A stretch of 64,000 nucleotides of DNA, from assembly GCA_028564925.1 (NCBI GenBank), contig CM053029.1, forward strand, positions 188,002,354-188,066,353. Reading direction: 5' to 3'. The DNA is from Lithobates sylvaticus. Lineage: Eukaryota; Chordata; Amphibia; Anura; Ranidae. The notes under the pieces are model-generated. The model worked only from the letters and a program-made list of their open reading frames with translations. It ran no database searches and was not told the origin of the DNA. Positions 55,635-64,000 of this stretch are shown piece by piece (position 1 is the first letter of the stretch; every line of letters starts with the position of its first letter). Both the position numbers and the translations under genes were made by a program.

Positions 55635-58600
55635 ATGGCTGGAAGACCGCCAAGGGGAGGCAGAGCGTGCAGAGCCAAGAACACAGGGCAGGCAGGCTCT
55701 GTTTCTAGTGGACGTGGCCGTGGACGTGGACGTGGTCGTGCATCGTCATCAGCACGTGGCCATGGGACACGCGCGTCTTTGTTTTCGGCAGCTGGACATG
55801 TGGAGCCGCATCATGCTGAAGGCTTGGTAGAATGGATGACCAAGCCCTCCTCATCCTCCTCATCCTCTCTCACCCAGGCTCAGGGTACTGACAGAGCATC
55901 ATCAGCCACCCCTTCCCTAGACCCACCATGTCCTCCTGAGGAGTCCCCCGAACTCTTTGAGCACAGTGTTGGGTACATGCTCCAGGAGGATGCCCAACGA
56001 TTCGAAGGCTCGGATGACGATACCCAGCTTGAGGAATCTGGCAGTACAGTTCCACCAGCTGCAGCTTACTGCCAGGTTTGCTCTAGTGGTGAAGAGGGAG
56101 GGGATGATGAGGTCACTGACTCCACGTGGGTGCCTCAAGGGAGAGAGGATGAGGAGGAGGACGAGGAGGAGGAGGATGCGGCGTCACATGTCCAACGAGG
56201 CAGGATGCCCCCTGGAGGCCAGGTAGAGGCCAGCACAGCAACTGTACAACACCGCAGAGCTCCGCCTGTGCAGGGCGCTGCCTCTGCACGTTATCAGAAA
56301 AGTTCTTTGGTGTGGGCCTTTTTTGAGACGAGTGCAGCAGATCGCACCACTGCTATTTGCAATATTTGTCTCAAGCGTATCTCGCGTGGCCAAAACATCA
56401 GCCGCTTGGGCACGACAAGCATGACCAGACATATGGCGACCTGCCATGCAGCTCGTTGGCAGGCACACATAAAAGACCCACACCAAAGAACTAAGCGGAC
56501 CTCTCCTTGCTCCTCCTCAGCTGGGATCTCCATCCCCACTACACCTTCAGTCCTCTCTGAAAGCTGCTCTGAGAGGACTGAAGGTGTAGAATTAGGTGTG
56601 TCACAACCAAGTACTTGCAGTACACCGACGTCCGATTGCAGCAGGCAAATTTCCCTGCCCCAGCTGCTGGACCGTAGAAAGAAGTACACTCCCAGCCATC
56701 CACATGCCCAGCGGTTGAATGCTAGCCTTGCTAAATTGCTAGCACTTCAACTGCTGCCTTTTCAGTTGGTAGACTCGGCCCCCTTCCGTGAGTTTGTTCA
56801 ATGTGCGGTTCCTCAGTGGCAGGTTCCCAAACGCCACTTTTTCTCGCGGAAGGCGATTCCGTCTCTCTACCGGCATGTGGAGGGCAATGTCCATGCCTCG
56901 CTGGACAGGGCGGTCAGCGGTAAGGTGCATATTACCGCTGACTCATGGTCCAGCAGGCATGGACAGGGACGGTACCTTTCTTTCACGGCCCATTGGGTCA
57001 CTCTATTGGCAGCTGGGAGGGATGCAGGACAAGGTGCAGTAGTGTTGGAGGTTGTTCCGCCACCACGCCTCCAAAACGCGACTACTGCTACTGGTTGTGA
57101 CACACCTCTCTCCTCCACCCCCTCCTCTTCTTCTTCCTCCAGTGCTCTGTCCTTGGAACCAGCGGTGCTCCGTAGGCGTACAAGGGGCTACGCAAGTACG
57201 CAGGCAAAAAGATGCCATGCCGTGCTTGCGCTGGTGTGTTTGGGGGACAGGAGCCACACTGGGCCAGAGGTTCTGGCAGCTCTGCAGGGGCAGGCCGAGA
57301 GGTGGTTGACGCCACGTCAGCTTAAGCCAGGAATGGTCGTTTCTGACAATGGCACCAACCTCCTCTCCGCCCTGCGACAGGGGCAGCTCACCCATGTGCC
57401 CTGCATGGCTCACGTCCTCAACCTGGTGGTGCAGCGGTTCTTGGGCAGGTTCCCAGGCTTACAGGATGTCCTGAGGCAGGCCAGGAAAGTCTGTGTGCAT
57501 TTCCGCCGATCTTATAATGCCAGTGCTCGGCTGACTGAGCTGCAAAAGGAGCTGAACCTGCCCAAGAACCGCCTAATATCTGACATGCCCACCAGGTGGA
57601 ACTCAACGTTGGCCATGCTGCAGCGACTGCACACGCAGCAGAGGGCCATCAATGAGTACCTTTGCGACTACGGCACCAGGACAGGGTCAGGGGAGCTTGG
57701 TTTTTTTTCCCCACGTCAGTGGAGCATGATCAGGGATGCATGCACTGTCCTCTCACCATTTGAGGAGGCCACGAGGATGGTGAGCAGTGACAGTGCATGC
57801 ATCAGTGACACTGTCCCTCTTGTCCACCTGTTGGAGCATACGCTGCGTGGGATAATGGACAGGGCACTTGAGGCAGAACAGAGGCAGGAAGAGGAGGACT
57901 TCCTTGCCTCTCAAGGCCCCCTTTATCCGGACAGTGTTCCTTCTGTCCCACCCATCACACAGGAAGAGGATGAGGAGGAGGAGGAGGAGGAGGAGGAGGA
58001 GGAGGATTGTGTGAGCATGGAGGTGGAGCCTGGCACTCAGCATCAGCAGCAGCAGTCTTTTAGGGATGATGTACAGTCCCAACAAGCCAGTGGACTTGTA
58101 CGTGGCTGGGAGGAGGTGGCTGGCGATCATGTCATCCTCAGTGACCCAGAAGACTCCGGACCGAATGCCTCAGCTAACCTACGCTGCATGGCCTCCCTGA
58201 TCCTGCAAAGCCTGCGGAAGGATCCTCGTGTTCTTCGGATCAAGGAGAGGGACCATTACTGGCTGGCCACTCTCCTTGATCCGCGGTACAAGGGTAAGGT
58301 TGCGGACCTTATCTTGCCGTCGCAGAGGGAGCAGAGGATGAGACATCTCAGGGAGGCCTTGCAGAAAGGTCTGTGCAACGCGTTCCCAGAAACTGGGAGG
58401 CTACAAACTCCTGGTCCTGGGCGACGAGTTGCTGAGGCTTCGGTCAGTGGCAGAAGGAGCGGTGGGGAAGGTGGACGTCTGACCGATGCGTTCAGACAAT
58501 TTTTTAGTCCGCAGCCCCAAGGTATGATCGGTTCCAGCAACCATCGCCAGCGTCTGATATACATGGTGCAGGAATACCTTGGGGCAAGGTCAGACTTGGA

Positions 58601-58865
58601 CACCTTTCCCACCGAAAATCCTCTGGCTTACTGGGTCCTGAGGATGGATCACTGGCCAGAGCTTGCACAGTATGCAATTGAGCTACTGGCCTGTCCTGCC
58701 TCCAGCGTTCTTTCCGAACGCACATTCAGTGCTGCTGGAGGATTTGTGACTGATCATAGGGTGCGCCTGTCCACCGCCTCGGTTGATCGACTGACATTCA
58801 TCAAAATGAATCAGTCTTGGATCACCACCAGCTACCAGGCACCTGAGGCGGATATAACCGAATAA
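55635..58865 (+). CDS. hAT transposase with BED zinc finger (ZBED-like), intact
   Basis: A 1076-residue frame begins at an ATG in good context (A at -3, G at +4). It would bind the transposon ends and cut and paste the element in the nucleus. Residues 26-45 are Arg/Gly-rich; 171-181 and 777-791 are acidic runs. A BED zinc finger spans about 222-275 (W227, C242, C245, H266, H271). The RNase-H-like core shows ADSWSS (D436), VVSDNGTNLL (D571), CMAHVLNLVV (H593) and MPTRWNST (W655). LLDPRYKGKV lies at about 880-889. The C-terminal dimerisation block reads ACPASSVLSERTFSAAGG, with E1028 the likely third catalytic residue. There is no internal stop; the length exceeds many hAT transposases because of low-complexity inserts. 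A domesticated gene is possible, but the terminal repeats favour a transposon. Confidence 0.92.
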   Translation: MAGRPPRGGRACRAKNTGQAGSVSSGRGRGRGRGRASSSARGHGTRASLFSAAGHVEPHHAEGLVEWMTKPSSSSSSSLTQAQGTDRASSATPSLDPPCPPEESPELFEHSVGYMLQEDAQRFEGSDDDTQLEESGSTVPPAAAYCQVCSSGEEGGDDEVTDSTWVPQGREDEEEDEEEEDAASHVQRGRMPPGGQVEASTATVQHRRAPPVQGAASARYQKSSLVWAFFETSAADRTTAICNICLKRISRGQNISRLGTTSMTRHMATCHAARWQAHIKDPHQRTKRTSPCSSSAGISIPTTPSVLSESCSERTEGVELGVSQPSTCSTPTSDCSRQISLPQLLDRRKKYTPSHPHAQRLNASLAKLLALQLLPFQLVDSAPFREFVQCAVPQWQVPKRHFFSRKAIPSLYRHVEGNVHASLDRAVSGKVHITADSWSSRHGQGRYLSFTAHWVTLLAAGRDAGQGAVVLEVVPPPRLQNATTATGCDTPLSSTPSSSSSSSALSLEPAVLRRRTRGYASTQAKRCHAVLALVCLGDRSHTGPEVLAALQGQAERWLTPRQLKPGMVVSDNGTNLLSALRQGQLTHVPCMAHVLNLVVQRFLGRFPGLQDVLRQARKVCVHFRRSYNASARLTELQKELNLPKNRLISDMPTRWNSTLAMLQRLHTQQRAINEYLCDYGTRTGSGELGFFSPRQWSMIRDACTVLSPFEEATRMVSSDSACISDTVPLVHLLEHTLRGIMDRALEAEQRQEEEDFLASQGPLYPDSVPSVPPITQEEDEEEEEEEEEEEDCVSMEVEPGTQHQQQQSFRDDVQSQQASGLVRGWEEVAGDHVILSDPEDSGPNASANLRCMASLILQSLRKDPRVLRIKERDHYWLATLLDPRYKGKVADLILPSQREQRMRHLREALQKGLCNAFPETGRLQTPGPGRRVAEASVSGRRSGGEGGRLTDAFRQFFSPQPQGMIGSSNHRQRLIYMVQEYLGARSDLDTFPTENPLAYWVLRMDHWPELAQYAIELLACPASSVLSERTFSAAGGFVTDHRVRLSTASVDRLTFIKMNQSWITTSYQAPEADITE

Positions 58866-58974
58866 TTTTTAATGTCACATCCCTTCAAGACTGCCTATGC
58901 TGATGCTGAGTGACTGTCCTCTTATGTTCACTGACTATCCTCTTCCTCCTCCTCAATGATCCATGCCACAGCAC
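58866..58974 (+). other. 3' flank of transposase
   Basis: Short unique sequence between the stop codon and the tandem repeats. I found no AATAAA here, so the polyadenylation site is unknown. Confidence 0.5.
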
Positions 58975-59900
58975 CAGTGCCTAAGGCACAATTTTTCAGC
59001 CCCTGTTTAACAGGGGCGTGTACTTACAATTTTTTAAAAAAATGCTTCGCAACACGTGTGACTGCTGTGCTCCAAGTACAGTCTCTGTGAGGGCCGTGTT
59101 GCAGTGTTGTGGCACCAGCACCAGTGCCTAAGGCACAATTTTTCAGCCCCTGTTTAACAGGGGCGTGTACTTACAATTTTTAAAAAAAATGCTTCGCAAC
59201 ACGTGTGACTGCTGTGCTCCAAGTACAGTCTCTGTGAGGGCCGTGTTGCAGTGTTGTGGCACCAGCACCAGTGCCTAAGGCACAATTTTTCAGCCCCTGT
59301 TTAACAGGGGCGTGTACTTACAATTTTTTAAAAAAAAATGCTTCGCAACACGTGTGACTGCTGTGCTCCAAGTACAGTCTCTGTGAGGGCCGTGTTGCAG
59401 TGTTGTGGCACCAGCACCAGTGCCTAAGGCACAATTTTTCAGCCCCTGTTTAACAGGGGCGTGTACTTACAATTTTTTAAAAAAAATGCTTCGCAACACG
59501 TGTGACTGCTGTGCTCCAAGTACAGTCTCTGTGAGGGCCGTGTTGCAGTGTTGTGGCACCAGCACCAGTGCCTAAGGCACAATTTTTCAGCCCCTGTTTA
59601 ACAGGGGCGTGTACTTACAATTTTTAAAAAAAAATGCTTCGCAACACGTGTGACTGCTGTGCTCCAAGTACAGTATCTGTGAGGGCCGGGTTGCAGTGTT
59701 GTGGCACCAGCACCAGTGCCTAAGGCACAATTTTTCAGCCCCTGTTTAACAGGGGCGTGTACTTACAATTTTTTAAAAAAATGCTTCGCAACACGTGTGA
59801 CTGCTGTGCTCCAAGTACAGTCTCTGTGAGGGGTTGCAGTGTTGTGGCACCAGCACCAGTGCCTAAGGCACAATTTTTCAGCCCCTGTTTAACAGGGGCG
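58975..59900. repeat. 145-148-bp tandem repeat, about 6.5 copies
   Basis: Units read CACCAGTGCCTAAGGCACAA, CAGCCCCTGTTTAACAGGGG, an A run, ATGCTTCGCAACACGTGTGA and CTCCAAGTACAGTCTCTGTG. Each has two small hairpins (GTGCCTAAGGCAC and CCCCTGTTTAACAGGGG). The copies are nearly identical apart from A-run length, implying recent expansion or homogenisation. Confidence 0.93.
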
Positions 59901-59904
59901 GGTA

Positions 59905-60420
59905 ATTACAAATCTTGATCTAATAGTTCACAGCAGGGCCCATTCCTGCGCCCACCAAGAGTAACTATGAGGGCCTGCAGTCTTGTGGCAACACCGTCCA
60001 CCACCACCGCCAAAGGCCCAATTTTTCTGCCCTGTTCATCAGGTGCTTGCAATTACAAATCTTGATCTAATAACTCACAGCAGGGCCCATTCCTGCGCCC
60101 ACCAAGAGTAACTATGAGGGCCTACAGTCTTGTGGCAACACCGTCCACCACCACCGCCAAAGGCCCAATTTTTCTGCCCTGTTCATCAGGTGCTTGCAAT
60201 TACAAATCTTGATCTAATAACTCACAGCAGGGCCCATTCCTGCGCCCACCAAGAGTAACTGTGAGAGCTTACAGTCTTGTGGCAAAACCGTCCACCACCA
60301 CCACCACCACCACCCCCAATTTTTCTGCCCTGTTCAACAGGTGCATGCAATTACAAATCTTGATCTATTAACTCACAGCAGGGCCCATTCCTGTGCCCAC
60401 CAGTCTTGTGGCTACACCAA
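59905..60420. repeat. Related 150-bp tandem repeat, three to four copies
   Basis: Units read AATTACAAATCTTGATCTAA, CACAGCAGGGCCCATTCCTG, CAAGAGTAACTATGAGGGCC and ACCGTCCACCACCACC, joined to CCAATTTTTCTGCCCTGTTC. They share the CAATTTTTCWGCCC...TTACAA frame with the 145-bp array and look like older relatives of it. Confidence 0.88.
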
Positions 60421-60836
60421 CATCTAATAGGGCAAATTTCTGCAGAGTATATACGCCAGGCCCCTACTTTCAAACATCCAACTTACAAACGACTCCTACT
60501 TGCAAATGGAAAGAGAAAACAGGAAGTGAGAGGAAATCTACCCCTAGGAAGGGAAATTCTATCCTGTTAGATTTAATTTGGGAAAAAGGTATCTCCTCTC
60601 TACTGATACTTTATCACCAATCCTTGTTTCAATTAAAACCCCACTTTTCCAAAAACATTTGTCATTGGGACGGAAAGTGAGGTGACATGTTCTGAACAGA
60701 TGTGCAAAGACAGCAAATGTTACAGGGGTGATAACCCCTCCCTATGTTCTCCAAAAAGCTTAAAAATAGATTTTTTTGGGATGGAGCTACACTTCATAAT
60801 GTACCTGTTCAGATTCTACTTAAGATCAAACCTAAA
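60421..60836. other. hAT 3' interior, no gene
   Basis: Unique sequence between the tandem repeats and the subterminal block; the two short open frames show no known motif. Confidence 0.5.
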
Positions 60837-61260
60837 GCCGCAAGTGGTTTTAAATGGCTTCTTTTTTTCCTTTACAAATGTCATTTTGTGCAAGGACAGT
60901 TCTAAACACGGGAAACACATGCCACTTCACAGGCATACTTTGGACACCCCCCAGGTACCATATTTAAAGGAAAATGTCACTTTTTTTTTTTCACTTTATG
61001 CATCATTAAAATGACTGCTCCCGAAAAAACGTTAGTTTTTAAAAGTTCTTTTTGCATTGATATATGTCCCCTGGGGCAGGACCCGGGTCCCCAAACCTGT
61101 TTTATGACATTAACATGCATATTGGCCGTTGTAATTAGCACTTTTGATTTCGAACGTTCGCGTCCATTATAACGTATAGGGTTCGAAAATTCGCGCGAAC
61201 TTTCGGTCCGTTCGAAGGTTCTGGTTCGAACCGAACCCGGGGGTGTTCGGCTCATCCCTA
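60837..61260. promoter_or_regulatory. hAT right subterminal and terminal region
   Basis: 60837-60939 (GCCGCAAGTGGTTTTAAATG through AGTTCTAAACACGGGAAACA) aligns with the subterminal parts of both palindromic elements. 61150-61260 is rich in GTTCG/CGAAC repeats (GGTTCGAACCGAACCC) and ends in CTCATCCCTA, the right terminus. Such subterminal repeats are where hAT transposases usually bind; binding here is inferred. Confidence 0.65.
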
Positions 61261-63079
61261 CTGGCCAATATGTCATTCATGTTTCCTAGAGTTTAAAGGA
61301 AAACTAAACTCTAAAACATAAGATGGTTTATACAAAGGAGATCTGAGCACAATTCACCACTATTAGGACTTTTGAAAGTAGCTAAAAAAAAGAAATATAA
61401 AAAAAAAAAACTTTTTATTTAGACTTTGCCGTATAATAGACATGAGTTGGGACAATATACAACAAAACCAAAAAAGTCAATCTACTACTTTTGACTATAA
61501 TAGTAGTTAAACTAAAACTATTCTCACCTCCATATTTCTATCTAATTAAATCTCTGAAATTAAATGAAATTCGGCCGGTTCAGCAGGAACTGGCTGAATT
61601 TCGATCCACGTGTGGCCACTGCTGCTCAACAAAAGTCGATTTATCAATTAACTTTTTAACTGTTGAACAGACCTGTTGGAAAAAAGCCACTTGATCAGTG
61701 GAGTCCCCCACTGTAAGAATACAATAGTCCAGTGGGGAAGATTCCCCCCATGCACCTTGAATATGTGGATGGGGGAACTGAGCCATGTGTGGCCAACTTA
61801 CTGTATGTTAATCTTGTCTATCTGCCATCATAACTGGACATTTGGATAAACAGTCAGCCAAATATCGTCCAGTTTGGCCGCTTCAGCAGAAACTGGCCAA
61901 CATTTGGCCAGTGTGTATAGCAGCCTGTCTGACAGAAGCCAGTCTTACAACCGGCTTCTATCGAAAGAGCATGTTGGAAAGCCAGTATCTGATCAGCGCT
62001 CGCAGCCATTGACAATATGTTCTGCGGGGGGCGGGAGTTGGGATTTGGGGCAGGTCCCCTATCAGAACACAACAGCACAGCGGGGGAGATCGCAGCACTA
62101 ACATTGTTTAGTTAGTACAGCTACATCTCTGTTTTTTTTGTTCAGCCCAACTTATAGTTTTGTACTTAGCATTAGCATAATAAAGCCATATGACCAATTG
62201 AGCCACAACGTCTGGTAACTGGCCTCCACCTTGTTTACCAGCCTTCTAAAAAAAAAGGGGCAATCCTAATTACAATGCATAACATTTGGCTTTAGCCTAC
62301 TAATGAAGACACAACAACAGCAGCTTTGTTCTTTGAGAGACAGGAGACAGTTTTATAAATACACACTGTGGTCCATATCGCATAATAATCAAATGTAGCG
62401 CTACCCTTGTAGTAGCCGCAAGATGGGATAGGTCCTCTCTTCTTTGCTTCGACCTTCTCAAGAACCTCAGCACCTCTGACACATCAGGTTGAGCTTGCAA
62501 ACATACAATGTTACAGGAAATCACTGAAAGTAATACTTAGTACCCAATAGTAGTACTCTATCAAAGAAAACAGGCACCAAAGCAGGTAGTAAAAACACTT
62601 AATGTATTGTCACACAATATGGTTGGTATATAGGCAAACATAGGATGGATTAACAATGGCAATAACACAATTTAGCATACAAAGGTATTAACAGTGGGGA
62701 CAAGGAATTAAGATGACATTTTGGCATCCAAATCAGCATAAATAGAAGAAAGTCCACATCAAGTGCAGCAGTGAGCAGTAGTAAAGTTTAATCTACCAAG
62801 TTCTGGAACTATGCATTTATAGTGGCTATTCCTAGCCAATTGGGTATGCACTGTCCAAAAGAAAAGGAGGATTGTAGCAGACGGGGCAGGAGACAAAGGA
62901 GGCTTGCAAAATAATTATTACAGGAGGGGCAGTCTTTTGAGAGGGCCCTTTAAGAGCATTGGTTCACTAAACAATGGTTTCAGTTAACCTGCATGCAGTA
63001 TAGGTACAGTATAGTCTAGGCACAGGTGCAAGGTAGATGTGGTTCAGATGTGGTAAGGGTTTGCTATAATGCTGTACAG
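61261..63079. other. Diverged MITE-like sequence, no gene
   Basis: TTTAAAGGAAAACTAAACTC at 61293 may be the left end of another TTAA MITE. Two related fold-back segments occur near 61568-61800 and 61860-62100 (GGCCGGTTCAGCAGGAACTG; GGCCGCTTCAGCAGAAACTG). 62100-63079 shows nothing recognisable. Confidence 0.45.
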
Positions 63080-64000
63080 CAGTGGCGGCTGGTGCTCAAA
63101 ATTTTTGGGGGGGCGCAAACAAACAGCCTCACTGTGCCACCAAACGCTGCCACTGTGCCCATTAAACGCTGCCACTGTGCCCATCAAACGCTGCCACTGT
63201 GCCCATCAAACGCTGCCACTGTGCCCCAAGTTCTGCCACTGTGCCCCAAGTTCTGCCACTGTGCCCCAAGTTCTGCCACTGTGCCCCTTAAGTGCTGCCA
63301 TTGTGCCCCAAGTTCTGCCATTGTGCCCCTTAAGTGCTGCCATTGTGCCCCTTAAGTGCTGCCATTGTGCCCCTTAAGTGCTGCCACTGTGCCCCTTAAG
63401 TGCTGCCATTGTGCCCCTTAAGTGCTGCCATTGTGCCCCTTAAGTGCTGCCATTGTGCCCCTTAAGTGCTGCCATTGTGCCCCAAGTTCTGCCACAAGTT
63501 CTGCCATTGTGCCCCAAGTTCTGCCATTGTGCCCCTTAAGTGCTGCCATTGTGCCCCTTAAGTGCTGCCATTGTGCCCCTTAAGTGCTGCCATTGTGCCC
63601 CTTAAGTGCTGCCATTGTGCCCCTTAAGTTCTGCCACTGTGCCCCTTAAGTGCTGCTATTGTGCCCCTTAAGTGCTGCCATTGTGCCCCTTAAGTGCTTC
63701 CATTGTGCCCCAAGTTCTGCCACTGTGCCCCTTAAGTGCTGCCACTGTGCCCCCTGCCTGCCCTCTGCACTTACCTTGTCCCGGTGTGCAGCTGGTGACG
63801 GCGTCAGGCGACGAGCGGTGTCTCCGTCGGATGTCTTCTCCCGCGCTCCTCCTGTCTTCTTCTGCTGTGATTGGACGCTAGGTGATTGGACGCCTAGCGT
63901 CCAATCACAGCGCCTGTGACTTCAGCCAATCAGGTGACAGGTAACAGACCTGGCAACCTGATTGGCTGAGAGGCGGGTCTGTGTTAGGGAAGCGATGTAT
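63080..64000. mobile_element. MITE-like element with internal minisatellite, cut by the window end
   Basis: CAGTGGCGGCTGGTGCTCAA at 63080 looks like a hAT-type MITE terminus; a similar start lies at 29176. The minisatellite follows, then a perfect-stem hairpin at 63864-63910 (CTGTGATTGGACGCTAGG). The opposite end lies outside the window, so the class is provisional. Confidence 0.5.
63129..63752. repeat. 20-22-bp minisatellite
   Basis: About 30 tandem units of GTGCCCCTTAAGTGCTGCCA plus TT, with variants (GCCCATCAAACGCTGCCACT; GCCCCAAGTTCTGCCACT) grouped along the array. Open frames across it are cysteine-rich translations of the repeat and not a gene. Confidence 0.92.

Larger units (their letters stand above)
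50136..61260 (+). mobile_element. hAT DNA transposon, about 11.1 kb, apparently autonomous
   Basis: The left end is TAAGGATGGGCC and the right end, read inward, TAGGGATGAGCCGAACACC. From left: a hairpin-rich terminal region (50146-50490), a TATA box (50441), a 64-65-bp tandem array (50603-55625), a 1076-codon transposase (55635-58865), seven copies of a 145-148-bp repeat, three to four copies of a related repeat, and a subterminal block homologous to the palindromic elements (60837-60939). I see no clear 8-bp duplication: flanks are CTGTTTGG and CTGGCCAA. The length is unusual, due mostly to tandem arrays. Confidence 0.85.

Noticed and set aside
55567-55830. Alternative start and frame upstream of the transposase
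   Set aside because: It is in a different frame, includes the last tandem units and shows no hAT motif; the frame from 55635 has all the family blocks.
63026-63377. Cysteine- and histidine-rich frames resembling zinc-finger repeats
   Set aside because: They translate the 20-22-bp minisatellite; spacing does not match a C2H2 finger.

Overview
The window looks like non-coding vertebrate DNA from a large, repeat-rich genome, most likely an anuran amphibian and plausibly a ranid frog. That placement is an inference. It rests on two Tc1/mariner families, a dense swarm of palindromic MITEs with TTAA, TTA/TAA or 8-bp target duplications, a tRNA-headed SINE, an intact hAT transposase, and very low host-gene content. 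I find no bacterial features, no rRNA and no confident host gene. One possible terminal exon (36.08-36.33 kb) and three AT-rich stretches that could be conserved non-coding elements are the only host-like candidates.

Layout. 0-5.4 kb: minisatellites, a SINE, an LTR-like repeat split by a TTAA MITE, and a broken Tc1. 5.4-15.1 kb: unassigned DNA with at least eight MITEs. 15.03-25.78 kb: a nest in which a Tc1 remnant holds a MITE fragment and a 10.25-kb array of alternately inverted units. 25.8-50.1 kb: many MITEs, a nearly full-length but broken Tc1 (31.0-32.55 kb), a triple nest of MITEs (34.6-35.9 kb), a second short copy of the palindromic element nested in a MITE (37.14-39.81 kb), and a 21-bp minisatellite. 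50.14-61.26 kb: an 11.1-kb hAT element with a 1076-codon transposase, preceded by about 5 kb of 64-65-bp tandem repeats and followed by 145-bp repeats. 61.3-64 kb: diverged MITEs and a 20-22-bp minisatellite.

How the parts fit. The palindromic element family (15.45-25.70 and 37.57-39.67 kb) ends in TAGACATG; the short copy has a perfect 8-bp target duplication, the hAT signature. About 100 bp of its subterminal sequence is clearly homologous, in the same place and orientation relative to the end, to the right end of the 11-kb hAT element. I infer that the window holds an apparently autonomous hAT and large non-autonomous palindromic relatives of it, one of them amplified into eight inverted arms. 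Each core has two divergent TATA boxes, CRE-like and GC boxes, and an AATAAA signal downstream of each TATA, so every palindrome resembles a bidirectional promoter. This palindromic family and its link to the hAT is the best candidate here for something undescribed.
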